From the NCBI RefSeq assembly GCF_958298935.1, contig NC_084942.1, forward strand, positions 14,267,501-14,331,500: a stretch of 64,000 nt of DNA. The letters run 5' to 3'. Made by a program: the position numbers and the translations under genes. The notes under the pieces are model-generated. The model was not told where the DNA came from and searched no databases. It worked only from the letters and a program-made list of their open reading frames with translations. The number at the start of each line of letters is the position of its first letter. The stretch's first letter is position 1. Below are positions 35,958-47,779 of the stretch, piece after piece. This DNA is from Phragmites australis. Its lineage: Eukaryota > Streptophyta > Magnoliopsida > Poales > Poaceae.

Positions 35958-38111
35958 CACGTTTTCTCACCTTGAGGAGATTTATTGCCAAAGATTAAAT
36001 TTGGAAGCTTTTAAGCAATTAAAATCTTCGTTAGGGAAAAATGTTTGGATCAAAATCAAAACTTGACAATATTAAATAGTAGTTCATTATTAAACTAGAT
36101 TCAACAACAAATTTTACATATGCCTTGAGCTTCGCATGACTACAGAAGAGAATCAAAATGAGGCATAGAAGAAATAATTTTCTCTTAGCGAAAAAGAAAA
36201 GAAATAACTCTTTAGTAAAGGATATCAGTAGTACTAGAATTGTCATGGAAGGGCATAAGTGCTTACGTGCTTACTCCAAGAAACATCCTTCTGTTTAGAC
36301 TCACGAGAAATCAAACAATGCCCTTAAATATGATGGCCATGCCACTTTTCGGTCCCATTTGTTATTCAAAAAAGTTTGCTTTAACACCAACAGAACTACT
36401 CTACCAGATGATGTAATGGGTATGAAAATAAAATGTAATACTGATAACATATTTACAGAACTCCTAGCACAGTGAAGCACATTCCACATTAAGATTACTA
36501 TGTGTATATCAAAATGAGGCTTAAACTACTAGCATAATCTTATTTATTTACATGTTTGGTTTCATGTCACTATTTACTGACTGACTGAGTACCAACTGTT
36601 ATACAGATTGATTATCTTATAACCTGTCAGTGTTTAGACCCACAAGCCAGCAGCATTGCCACTTAGACTCTTGACATATACCACTCATGATGTTATACTT
36701 GGTATGCCCTCAATCACACGACTACTTTCTTGCCGTCAAACAAGAGCATATAAATATGAACTGCAAATTGTAATATGAAACTAAAAAGGCTGTTATAGGT
36801 TTGAATAAGCCTATGAAGTATCCTGCTAAATAATCTTTGATCAGTTACAGCAAGAAAGACCAGTATAAAATTAAAATGAGTTATATATATATATATGGTA
36901 GTATGGAACTGATGAGAAGAAAACTAGAATAAACCTGTCTTAGCAACAAAACTTCAGCTGCGGCTATCACTCAATTACAGAAGTGTGCTATAAAAAAAGA
37001 GAACAGCTTTAACGATAAAAGCCAACAAAGGAGAACAGGAAATTAACAAGCTCAGTGAAGTGCAGTATCTTATTATACAACCTATCTTCAACACCTTACG
37101 GGGTAGCAACAAAACTTCAGCTGTGGCTATCACTCAAATACAGAAGTGTGCTAAAAAAAAGAAAACAGCTTTAACGACACAAAGCAACAAACGAGAACAG
37201 GAATGAGTGCAGTTTCTTATATACACAGGAAGTAAAATGGCCAGCAGTGACTTTAAACACCTATAGCTCCAGAGGCAAGTATGAATAAATAAAGGGATTC
37301 CACTTGGTATAGTTTTGTACATAATAAAACTACAAAGGCACAGTAAAGAGACACTAGGTAAGTGTAAATGACTGAAGCATCTCGACATTGAATACAAAAT
37401 ATTAAAAGGTGACTCCAGTAGTAATCAATAGCAATTAATTCAATCACTAGTAATGGCCAAAATAACAATATTTATCCTCCCAAAACTGGATTCGAGAAAA
37501 TATCTGTTTCAGATAAAATTGTAATAATACTTTTTAGGTTTTATGAAAAATGGTTCTCTGTAGTCCAGTGTTGTAATTCCCAAAACTGATCTTCAAGGAA
37601 AACTCTGTTTCTCTCTAACAAATGTTTGTTTAGATCTCATGTTTTATCAAAACTAGATTTAGTTAAACCAGATTTGCACCTAACTACCTAAAACTCTGTT
37701 TGGCTAGGTAGGATAAAATGGGGATAACCGAAATCTGTTTTTGCTAAAACTCAAATATTGGGTTTTATCAAAATCAATTTATACCTGGTTTTCAGAAAAG
37801 GAACTCCTGTATCTCCTTCTGTTACATACTTTTTTTTTCCTTTTCTTCTTCTGTTACATGATTAAACAAATAGCGTGAACCGCTAGTGCTTTCCTGATGC
37901 CGATTCAATAGATTAAATGAGAGAAAGACCATCTGGTGCTGATGTAATGGTGTCTATGTAACACACAAAACTCATTTTAATTGACATGACCCAAACAAAG
38001 TAATCTATTAAACTAGATCTAACCGACTAGCAACCTAAAACAAATTTCCTCAAAAATCACAATAAAACCTGCTATGTGAAAACTTTCATGTAATCCATGT
38101 GATCCAAACAA
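35958..38111. other. Original BRIP intron sequence with a local duplication
   Basis: AT-rich with no gene. A segment at 36942-37060 is repeated at 37104-37222 (162-bp offset): tagcaacaaaacttcagctg, then ggctatcactcaa and acagaagtgtgcta. A short TA run lies near 36885. Confidence 0.6.
36942..37222. repeat. Imperfect direct duplication, about 120 bp, 162-bp offset
   Basis: Both copies contain tagcaacaaaacttcagctg, acagaagtgtgcta, aacagctttaacga and gagaacagga in the same order, with small indels. It is ordinary intronic duplication. Confidence 0.75.
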
Positions 38112-38327
38112 CCACTAAACAATGTTTTTAAAGCGTCCACTTAGTCGTGATTAGTCGGCCTAGTCAGTATTTGAACCTCGACTTGGTCCTCTGAAGGGAT
38201 TAGCTCGATCAGGAACCTAGCCATCCGCTTAGTCCTCTAGCTTACTCAGGACAACTTGCCTGGCAGGAGGAAAGAGCAAGTTGGGCTTGATGTGCTTTTG
38301 GCCCATTAGGGTTTAGGTGATCTGAGC

Positions 38328-38342
38328 CCATATATATAAGGA
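38328..38342 (+). promoter_or_regulatory. TATA box of the hAT transposase gene
   Basis: catatatataagga at about 38329, followed about 25 bp later by a CT-rich stretch (cctcctctctctctcagtctctc) typical of plant transcription start regions. Confidence 0.6.
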
Positions 38343-39054
38343 GATGTGTTGTGCTCTGCCTCCTCTCTCTCTCAGTCTCTCTACACAGAGCCGCCGCCTA
38401 GGCTACAGCTCGAGTGGGAGAACAAGATTTCTCCCGCCCAAGCCAGCTCACTATCACGCTTGCCTCCGGCTAGTGGCCAGCCCGCCGTCGTCATTTCTCC
38501 TCCTCTCTTGTGCCTCTCCCTCTCTCTCCAAGTGCCCCTGAAGTCCCTGAGCTGTCGGCCCCAAGCTACCCCTGCAGTCCATGCAATACTGAGCTCAAGC
38601 AGCCACACTGCAAGTCTGCCATAGAGTTGAAGCTGCTGTTAGTCCTCTGATGAGCTGAAGATGAGCTGTTCATTGTCCTCCTCCGATGGTTGCTATACCT
38701 CCTCCTCCTCCATCTTCTTGAATGTTGCTACTTTGCTAATTGATGCTCTGCTCTCAGTAGCTGAATAGCTGCTGCTCTGCTCTTATTTCAATAGCTGATG
38801 CACTTCAGCTTAGATTTTTACAAAAATTTCAGTAGTTGATGGTCTCAGTTCAGTAATTGAATAGCTAGTTGATGCTTTGCTCTCATTTCAGTAGCTGAAT
38901 AGCTAGTTGATGCTCTGATCTGCACTCAGTACATGCTTTGCTCTGCTCTCAGTAGATGTTTACAGCTATCAGTTAGATTTCTAGTAGCTGATGATCTGTT
39001 GTGTGCTCTCGGCCTCTAACTTAGATTCTTTGATGATTGTTGGGTATGTGCAGA

Positions 39055-41892
39055 TCAGCATGCACTGGTGGAAGTGGTGTTCCCTGAACCTGAAGCAGCT
39101 GGTTCTGATGCTGCTGCTGACCCAGGTGCTGCTGCTGCTGCCTTAGCTTCCTCAGCTGCTCCAGATAATGCTACTGCATCCCTAGTAGCTAAAGCCATAG
39201 CTGAACTGCCAGCAGATCTTGCTGCTCTAGCTCAAGATCCTAAGAGGAAGGCTCGCTCTAAAGACCCGGGATAGAAGTATGGGTTGTGGCCATAATTAGG
39301 GAAGAAGGAATCAGTGCAATGCATATTCTGCAAAAAGATAGTAACTGCAGGAATTAAAAGATTCAAGCAGCACCTTGCTGGGGGTTATGCTTATGCAGAG
39401 AAGTGTCCAAAAGCAGCTGCGATAATTAGGAAAGAGATGCATGACTACTTGATCAAAAATTCAAGGACTCGCTTACCTGAGTCTGGGGGAGGGGAAGAGG
39501 GTGAAGAAGATGAAGGTGCAGACGAAGGTGAAGGTGGTGTTGTTGCTACTGAACATGTACCAAGTTCTAGGACAAAGGCAAAGCAAGCAAAAAGAAGAGC
39601 TCAAGCATCGATCACTTCCTTTATGGTTTCTAGTCCACCACAACTAGAGACACAAAAGCACTCCAAGTCAGTGAGTTCCATGCTTTGCAAGACACCGGAA
39701 GTAGTAGTTGCAGAAAGGCATAAATCCAAGACTTCTCCACCCACTCTTGAGCACTGCACAAAGAAGAGTAAAGAGGCCAAACAGACTGTTGATGATCATG
39801 TTGCTGATTTCTTCTATGAGAATGGCATACCATTCAATGCCATTAACTCAAGAAGCTAGGAGATTATGCTTGAGTCCATTGGGCAATATTGTCCTGGGCA
39901 CCGGTCACCTTCATATCATGAAATTAGGGGTCTGTTGCTTGATAGAGCAATGAAAAAGACAATGGAATTCAGAAAAAAGCATGAGGCTTGGAAGGAATAC
40001 GATTGCACACTCATGTCTGATGGGTGGACTGACACGAGCCACCGCCATCTCATCAACTTTCTTGCCAATAGTCTAATAGGAACCTTCTTCATAGGCTCAA
40101 TGGATGCTTCACGTGAGGTAGTTGATGCAAATATGTTAGCAAACTTGTTGGAGAAACAAATTGAGAAGGTTGGGTAGGAATATGTTGTGCAGATTGTCAC
40201 AGACAATGGATCCAACTACAAAGCAGCGGGAAGAATTTTAATGGAGAGGATTCCAACTTTGTTTTGGACACCTTGTGCTGCTCACTGCTTGGATTTGATG
40301 TTGGAGGACATTGGAAAGATACATGAATTCAACAAATGCATTAATAATGCAAAGAAGGTGTGCAGATTTATCTACAAGCATGGGAGGGTTCTTGATCTAA
40401 TGAGAGATAAGATAGGTAAATATCTTGTGAGGCCTGCTGTAACTCGCTTTGCTACCTCATTTCTCACATTGGCAAGCATGCATAGGAACAACAATGGTCT
40501 AAGAAATCTATTTGTTAGTGAGGAGTGGCAGCAGCTTGTCTAATCGTGGAACTTAAGGGGGGATGGTTGAGAGAATTATCCTTTCCATGCCATTTTGGAC
40601 TTCATTGGGAAATTGCATGAGAGCTTCACAACCACTTCTTATTGCTTTGAGGATAGCAGATGGTGATGAGACACCTGCAGCTCTTGAGATCATGGCAGCC
40701 ATGGATACTGCAAAGAACAGTATCAAGGATTCTTTGAGAGGAAAACCACAATTACTCCATGAGGTACTAAACCACTTTGACAGGAGGTGGGACAACCAAA
40801 TGGAGCAAAAGTTGTATGGGGCTGCCCTTTTCTTGAATCCAGCCAAGTTCTTTCCCATAAGGGAAGCTAACAAAAGACAAGCTTCAAGGCTAAGGTCAAT
40901 GTTCAATGATGTGCTATGGAAGATAGCGACTGATGATGATGAACAAAGCAAGATAAGCAGGCAAGCTGATGTGTATGAAAGGTCAGAAGGTGATTGCTTC
41001 TCAAAGGCATTAGCAATAAGAGAGAGAGATAAAAAGAGTCCTAGTAAGTTACTAAGAGTATAATTGTATGTTACATTCAGCACTCCCTTTTCTTTATGCT
41101 CTATGTAATGAACTGATGATTATCATTTTGTAATTTGTATTGTAGTTCACTGGTGGGGTGCATATGGTGGCCTTGCATTTGAGCTCCAAAGTTTAGTAAA
41201 ACGAATCGCTAGTCTTTGTTGTTCATCATCCGGATGTGAGCGCAATTGGAGTGCATTTGCTCATGTAAGTAATTGGTAGCTGTAAATTCGAGTGCATCAG
41301 GCTGCAGCCACCTTCCACATGTGAATTTGCATTTTTTTTCTTTGAAGATCCATACCAAAAAGAGGAACCGGTTAGAGCACAGGAGGTTGAACAAGTTTGT
41401 TTTTGTTAGCTACAACCGGAAGATGACAAAAGGTTTCAGAAGATACGAGAGCTCGGTTCCAAAGGAGAGAAATGCAACCAGTTGGTCCTAGAAGAATTCC
41501 AGTGGGAGAATGAGTGGGTTGGTGGCAGTTGTGAACAAGTTCATCAAGGCCCTGCAGCTGATAGCAATGATATAACTTGGGCTCAAGTTGATGAAGCTGT
41601 TGGTGCAACTCAGGGTCTGAGAGGTCGTAAGTTGCCTAGGGCTGCTGCTGCTAGTGCTATGACTACTACTAGGTCTACCTCTATCAGGCATACTTATGGT
41701 AGGAAAAAGAAGCATGCAAGGACAGCTGCAACTGAAGATATTGTTGAAGATGAAGAAAGCAACGAACATGATGAGAGAGATGAAGATTTTGTGCAGCCAC
41801 AAGGTTCACAAGGTGAATCTGATGAAGCAATGGAGGAGAATGAAGATGATGGTGGAGGGGGCTTCCAATTGGATGATGATCTACTGCTTTAG
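39055..41892 (+). pseudogene. hAT transposase (BED finger, DUF659/RNase H-like core, hAT dimerisation), decayed
   Basis: Coding starts after an acceptor-like tgtgcag (39054). An Ala-rich N-terminus leads to a BED-type finger, VQCIFCKKIVTAGIKRFKQH (39317-39380). Then come an acidic linker, the core with LMSDGWTDTSHRHLINF (about 40012) and VTDNGSNYKAAG (about 40196), and the C-terminal dimerisation region HWWGAYGGLAFELQ...SSSGCERNWSAF (41150-41260). Introns are likely at about 41050-41144 and 41265-41349 (gtaagt...ttgaag). After IHTKKRNRL the tail is acidic and ends at 41892. Stops are at 39272, 39293, 39857, 40175 and 40541, with frameshifts near 40550 and 41425. It cannot make full-length transposase. 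Confidence 0.9.
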
Positions 41893-42523
41893 AAGTTTAG
41901 ATGGCTAACTGTGTTCAACACTTCAGCTTTTGATGTCTTGGTTATTTTGCAATTCAGACATGTGTCATTTCCATTTGAGAACTTGTTTAATTATGTACTT
42001 GCTGGCTGCTATGGTTGCTGCCTTGCTGGCTTAATTATTTGTTCTGTTCCTTCATGTTTTTTATATGCTCTACTACTCTTAACATTATTTTACATGTCTA
42101 ATTGTACAGCTAATTACTTCTTTCTTTGTTGTTTCAGCAGCAAGTCAACAAGTCAGCAAAGAGCCGAAGACAGCTGCTCTAGACAAGTAAGTGACCATGC
42201 TTGATGCTTGCTTTTTGTTTACCAATTTATATAATGTCTTTGTGCAGTGTGCACTGGTGCTATGCTGCTATAGTAGTGTAGCCTAATAGTATAGTACTGA
42301 TTACTGAATTAGTATAATTTATAGTAGTGATTAACTACTTATATAGTTATACACTTATACTATAGTACACGGTACATCATGGGCAACAGGACAACTTTAC
42401 TGCTCGACTAAATGACTAGCCACCAACTAATCGGACCTAATCGACGACTAATCGCACTTAGTCGCCTAGTCGGTATCCTTACGACTAGGCTCGACTAGCC
42501 GATTTGAAAGCATTGCCACTAAA

Positions 42524-43298
42524 AGAAAACGTATTCGTGTGACATTAAAACAACATGAAGGATAACTAAGTTGACTGTAGTCATGTCAATATACAACCGC
42601 AAAATTAAAAGAACAACTCTCATTTTGTAGGGCAGCCACAGTCCCATACTGAAGCCCATTTGCTTACACTTCAATGTGCCCTCCTACATTTGTGGAGTCC
42701 AATGGCGACCCTATAATGGTTCCAAACACAAGTACTGCCCTGTATAGTTCCACAGCACCATAAAGCATCGGAAGATATGAGCAAAATTGGAAACTCTGTT
42801 CAATTAAACATACTGGTGAATAGTAGAATGTTTTTTGAGACATGTCCTAATCCAGGATAGCTTTTATTGATTTGAACGCCTAGTGATAATATACGATGCA
42901 GCAGTTGACTTGCAAAACCTCACCACAGATGAACAAAAGGAACAGTTTTGAAAAAGATTCACAAGCCGATGGCAGAAAAGTAAGCGTCAATCCATACTAG
43001 AAGGATAAGCTAAAACAAGCAATTCGGGTATGTAAGCTAAAAAGCACCCAAAACTCGCATCCAACCATCCAATTATGGCCGAAATCCCAAAATTTCATCA
43101 GCTATTCGTACTAAGTGATAATTTCGGCACGACCTCAAACTCCAATCGCCGCTTCAAAACCCTAGAAATCTCCAAATCCAAGCCTTAACACCCTAGGTCC
43201 ACCACCTCTCCTAGGTCACAAACCCGCGTATTAGGCAGGCGAACCACCTCGAGATCGAGATAGAAGACGAAAGAAGCAAGCTTTGGCGCGATGCACAC
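42524..43298. other. 5' part of the BRIP intron
   Basis: Original intron sequence between the hAT element and exon 1. No gene or clear element is seen. Confidence 0.6.
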
Positions 43299-43726
43299 CT
43301 GCTGACGGCGTCCTCGAGGGACTGGAAAGGCGTCTTGATGTCCGGGTTGCAGACCCGCATGGCGTCCTGCAGCGCCATCTCCACCTCGGGGCTCAGGCCC
43401 CTCGCTGCCGGGGCCTGCGCCTGCTGCTGCGGCGGCGGCGACGCCTGCGACTGCGACGGGGACGGCGACGGGCCCTGGGGGTGCGGCTTCTGAGGTTGAG
43501 GCTGGGGCTGCGGCTGAGGCTGAGGCTGGTGGAAGCGGAGCGAGCCAAGGGGGCGGAGATGGGCGTCGATATTGGAGGGGAAGCGGGACATGGCCTGCTG
43601 CGATAGCTGCTGCGGGTGCCCCTGAGCCTGGACCTGAGCCTGCTGCATCAGGAAGAGCTGCCGCTGGAGCTGCTGGTGCTGCGCGGCGGCGGAGGGCGGA
43701 GGGGTGGGGTTCGTTCCGTCGTCCAT
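43299..43726 (-). CDS. BRIP: BRIP/GLTSCR1-domain protein, exon 1 (start exon)
   Basis: The first coding exon of a subunit of BRAHMA-type SWI/SNF chromatin remodelling complexes, acting in the nucleus; the role is by homology to Arabidopsis BRIP1/BRIP2. ATG is at 43726-43724. It encodes 142 full codons: a Gln/Pro-rich N-terminus (QLQRQLFLMQQAQ), the conserved AMSRFPSNIDAHLRPLG, a Gln-Pro repeat tract, then the start of the GLTSCR1 domain, EMALQDAMRVCNPDIKTPFQ and SLEDAVS. The donor AG|gtgtgc leaves two bases of an Arg codon, completed by exon 2. The joined protein is about 343 residues with no stop. GC content is far higher than in the surrounding intron, as is common for first exons of grass genes. 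Confidence 0.92.
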
Positions 43727-44230
43727 GGCAGTGCCAGAGTAGGACGGGGAGCGAGAATGAGATTTGGGGGAAACAGAGAGTGGGGCGAGGGAAGAGTGAC
43801 ACGTGCCGGTGGCAGAATGTTCAGGTTCGGGCGAGCTTGGTTGGGCTTTCCGAACCAGAAGTGAAGGCCCACCTCGGAGCTTTTAAGCCCAGGATCAACT
43901 AGCCCGTGATACGTTGAAGAATTTGCAATGAAAAAACGAGGCCGAGGGGATTCGCTTATTTTTTATTTTTACGAAAAAAGAGAACGAGATTATCCACTAA
44001 TTTTTCTATCAATTTTTTATTTATTTTTCTTAGTAAAAATATTCATCTATCTGTAGTTAGTAATAAGGCGCAGAGGCTGAAGGATAAGTGTGGAATGCAA
44101 AAGTGAATAAATTATTTGAATTTTAGGGGCTTTATTATATTGAAGAAGGATAGAAGAAGAGATGATGTAAGAAACAACTCGTGTTTATATAATAAAAATA
44201 TTGTTAAATTTTTATATTAAACAGAATATG
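43727..44230 (-). promoter_or_regulatory. BRIP upstream region
   Basis: About 500 bp between the BRIP start codon and the truncated 5' edge of Gypsy element D. The first 150 bp is GC-rich and probably 5' UTR; the rest is AT-rich (43970-44230). No unambiguous TATA box could be picked, so the promoter call rests on position. Confidence 0.45.
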
Positions 44231-44639
44231 CACCTATTTCAGTAAGGATCACGGTCGCCATGGGTCACAGCTGGGCCCGCGACGGACTAGGTCACGTGCT
44301 CTCCAACCACGGGGAGTACCTGTGGGCCACCACTAAGTCGAGGTGGCCAACCCTCCGACCTACGCGACTCTCTGCGTCAGCGTGACCTTTGTGGAATAAT
44401 CCAGAGTCAGGTGGCCACTAGAAAGGAGGAGAACAGGGCCCGACGGGTGTTAGAAAAGGGCAAACAGCCCTACCGTACGCCTGCCCCTGCAAGGAGGCAT
44501 CGAACGGCTCCACCCCGTCGCCAGGGCCCAGAGACCGCCGTCTCTCTCCCAATACACGCGCCGCCACTCAGTAACGAGCAACGCCCCGTTACGGGACGGG
44601 GTGTAATGCCCTGTCCGCTAGGCTACGAGAGGTGCGCTG

Positions 44640-45765
44640 GTCGGACAAATTCCGGCCGATCCTAGCAGAAAAGTATGACGGCTTGACCAACCCGGAAGAG
44701 TTTCTACAGATCTACGCCAACATGGTGTAGACCACCGGAGGACACGGGAAGGTTATGACCAACTACTTCCCTACTGCCCTGACCGGTTCTGCCCAGTCTT
44801 GGTTGATGAATCTCCCCCGAGAGTCGGTTCACTCCTGAGAAGACCTGTGCGACCAGTTCGTCGCCAACTTCCAGTGAACCTACGCTCGATCAGGGGTCGA
44901 GGACGACCTATATCAGGTTCGACAACGACAAGGCGAGTCGCTACGAGACTACATCCGACGCTTCACTGAGCGCCAGAACACTATTCCAAGGATCACGGGA
45001 GAATCCATGGTCATAGCATTCAAGAGGGGGTCAAGGACCAGAAAATGGTCGAGAAGCTAGCCATCCGGGTGATTCGAAACACCACCAAGCTCTTCGAACT
45101 CACAAACAAATGCGCATAGGCCACCGAGGCCTGAGAGCGGCAGATGGACTCCAGGTCGCGCCCGGCGACAAACCAGCCCGCCTCTTCCAAAGGAGCCGAC
45201 CGGAAAGACAAGAAGAGCAAGCGAAAGGCCAGACCCCCGAGGTCTTAGCAGTCGAACAAGCCGGCCTTACACATTGGCGCTTCGAAAAGAAGGACGGGAA
45301 AAAAGATCGAGGCTACTGCTTGATCCACCGCACGGACGCCCACAACCTAACCGAATGCAAGGTCATACGAGACATCATCGACCAGGAGCTCGGAGAGCGC
45401 AAGTACAAATGCGGCGACAACGATGAAGACCAGGCTGCCCCCGATCAGTCGGCACTAGGGTACCAGCAGGCCGACCACATGGTCTATCACATCTTCGGAG
45501 GGGCCGTGACATATTCCTCTAATAGGGAATGCAAGTCGGTGGTCCAGGAAGTGTGGGCAATCGCATCAGACCGGAGCCTGTGCCTCAAGTGGTCGGAGGT
45601 TCTGCTCACATTCAGCCAGGCAGACCATCCGGCATGCGTCAGACGCCCTGGTCGCTACCCCATCATTGTTGAACCCACGGTACAGAACATCCGGCTAGGC
45701 CGTGTGCTCATCGACGGTGGGAGCTCGATCAACCTTCTCTTCACCGATGCACTGGACGTCCTGTA
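44640..45765 (+). pseudogene. Tat gag and protease of element D
   Basis: Gag is recognised by FRPILAEKYDGLTNPEEFLQ (44650-44710), NYFPTALTGSAQSWLMNLP, QRQGESLRDYIRRFTE and RNTTKLFELTNKCA. In-frame stops occur near 44728, 44836 and 44877, and a frameshift near 45030. The long frame 45110-45766 covers the gag-protease junction, with FEKKDGKKDRGYCLIHRTDA and HNLTECKVIRDIIDQE. It ends in the protease motif VLIDGGSSINLLF (about 45700-45740), where DGGS replaces the canonical D-S/T-G as is usual in Tat elements. Confidence 0.8.
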
Positions 45766-47720
45766 AATTCCGAGAAGCTCATTAAAGCCATCCCAACCTT
45801 TCTTCGGAATCACCCCGGGCTCCTCGGCCAAATCGCTAGGACTAATTGAGCTACCGGTCACCTTCAGCTCACCGGACAACTTCAGGACCGAAAGGATCCT
45901 CTTTGATGTGGCCAACTTCGGGACCGCGTATAACATGATCCTCAGGCGATCGGCAATGGCCCAGTTCATGGCCGTCGCTCACTACGCGTACCAGGCAATC
46001 AAGATCCCTGAGCCAACAGGAGCCATCACCATTGCCGGCAACGCTAAGATGGCCCTGCACTGTGACAAGCGAAGCCTCGATATGGTCGAGCTGACTCCCG
46101 GGTCACAGCCCGAGACCGCCGAACCCAACAGATGGCCAGCAAAAGTCCAAGTCGCCAGCCCAGACGATCGACTCAAAGCGGTAAGCCTGGATGACACTAA
46201 CCCGACTAAGATAGTCTAGATTGGGGCCTCACTGGAGGGGATGAAGAAAAAAGGCTTTTGTTACACCCTTCGGGGTCTTTTGTTATGTAAAAATACATTT
46301 TGGCCTGAAAAGCGTCGGCGCCACTTACCAATGGTGCATTCAACTCATTCTTCGCCCACAACTCAGGAGAAACGTCAAGGCATACGTAGACAATGTGGTC
46401 ATCAAGAGTCAGATCAAGACGGGTCTGGTCACCGATCTCCAAAAAATATTTGATAATCTCCGGAAGTACCGTATGAAGCTGAACCCAGAGAAGTGTACGT
46501 TCGGGGTTCCGTTTGGAAAGCTGCTGGGGTTTCTCATATCTCATCAGGGGATTGAGGCAAACCCAACAAGATCAGAGCCATCGACCAAATGCGGCCGCCG
46601 ATCAGGTTAAATGAAGTTCATAAGCTAACGGGATGCATTGCTACTCTAAGCAGGTTCATTTCAAGGCTGGAGGAAAAGGGACTGCCACTCTTCAAACTTC
46701 TGAAGAAAAACGACCACTTCCTGTGGACACTAGAGGTGGAAACAGCATTCCAAGAACTCAAAAGTCATAAGCGCGGTCCTGATCGCCGAGCAAGAGGGCC
46801 TCCAGCAACCAATATACTACGTCAGCGAGGTCTTACACGACGCCAAGGCTCGATACCCACAGACTTAGAAACTGTTGTACGCCATCATAATAGCCTCTTG
46901 CAAGCTCAGACACTACTTCCAGTCTCACAAGATCAAGGTGATCTCCTCATTCCCAATTAGGAAAATTCTCCATAATAGAGATGCAACAGGGAGAACAGCA
47001 AAGTGGGCAGTAGAGCTCGGGGATTCGACCTTCAGTTCGTCCCCCAAACTTCTAGAAAGTCCTAGGCGCTGGCCGATTTTGTAGCTGAGTGGTCGTCCTT
47101 TGAGCCCGAGCAGGTGCAGCAACCGGAGGCAGATGAGCACTGGACCTTGCCTTTCGATGGGTCATTCACGCTAAAAGGAGCCAGGGCTAGAGTGGTTCTG
47201 ACCTCACACACTGGTGACATCCTTAGGTACGTCGTTCAATTATATTTTCCAGCCACTAATAACACTACTGAATATGAGGGCCTCTTATCCGGAATGCAAG
47301 CAGCCTCCACACTTGGGATTAAATGATTATTAGCGATAGGGGACTCGCTACTAGTTGCAAACTAGGTGCAAAAGGAGTTTCAGTGCTCTGACCCAACAAT
47401 GGCGGCATACCTCGTCGAAGTGAGAAAACTAGAGCGACGCTTCATCGGCTTTGAGGTCAAGCACGTCCCTCGCAAGGACAACTTCCTAGCCGATGAGTTG
47501 GCTCATCTAGCTTCTTCTCGAGAATCTGTCCCAGTCAGAGTCTTTGAAGAAAGACTCTCACAATCATTCACCGTGGTCTCGGGCCAAGGTGAAGGGGATG
47601 CTCCACTCGAAAACGGAGCACCCGAGGCAACACCTTTGGAGGCAACGCCTCCTTCAGTGCTGTCGACCTCGGATGACCATCATGTGGTCGCCTTGCTCAG
47701 TTCAGGTATGACCTAAATGG
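45766..47720 (+). pseudogene. Element D RT (truncated), RNase H and second (archaeal-type) RNase H
   Basis: The linker contains MAVAHYAYQAIKIPEPTGAI and ends near KIV-stop-IGASLE (46212). Most of the RT N-terminus is then deleted; RT resumes at AFVTPFGVFCYVK...FGLKSVGATY (about 46236). The catalytic box reads AYVDNVVIKS, an Asp-to-Asn change in YVDD. The RT tail and connection are KLNPEKCTFGVPFGKLLGFL and RFISRLEEKGLPLFKLLKK. A decayed first RNase H follows to about 47090. A second, archaeal-type RNase H carries WTLPFDGSFTLKGARARVVL and NNTTEYEGLLSGMQAASTLG (47137-47326), and HVPRKDNFLADELAHLAS (47460-47515). Two RNase H domains mark the Tat lineage. Confidence 0.75.
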
Positions 47721-47779
47721 ATCAGATCTTGGACTACCTTCAAAACTGAGCAGTCCCTGACGACGATGCATCAACAGAA

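Larger units (their letters stand above)
38120..42515 (+). mobile_element. hAT superfamily DNA transposon (4396 bp) with 8-bp TSD
   Basis: Flanked on both sides by ccactaaa (38112-38119 and 42516-42523), the 8-bp duplication diagnostic of hAT elements. Terminal inverted repeats are CAATGTTTTTAAAGCG on the left and, inverted on the right, CAATGCTTTCAAATCG. Both ends carry clustered TTAGTCG/CTAGTCG motifs (38140-38260 and 42400-42500), likely subterminal transposase-binding repeats. It contains its own TATA box, 5' leader and a decayed transposase gene on the plus strand, opposite to the BRIP gene. Confidence 0.95.
25532..43298 (-). other. 17.8-kb BRIP intron packed with transposons
   Basis: The donor is AG|gtgtgc (gt at 43298-43297) and the acceptor ttag|A (25533-25532), in phase 2. 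About 4.7 kb looks like original intron (25532-27313, 35958-38111, 42524-43298). The rest is a minus-strand Tat LTR element and a plus-strand hAT transposon. No further BRIP exon is needed, since exons 1 and 2 join within the conserved core without a gap. Confidence 0.85.

Noticed and set aside
27309..35962. Target-site duplication of the intronic Tat element
   Set aside because: Flanks attca and cacgt do not match; the outer end of the left LTR has diverged, so no TSD is claimed.
43185..43802. 205-codon minus-strand frame overlapping exon 1
   Set aside because: Out of frame with the conserved BRIP residues; a shadow of the Gln/Pro-rich region.
43283..43864. Plus-strand ORFs over the BRIP first exon
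   Set aside because: They are high-GC shadows of the real minus-strand exon.
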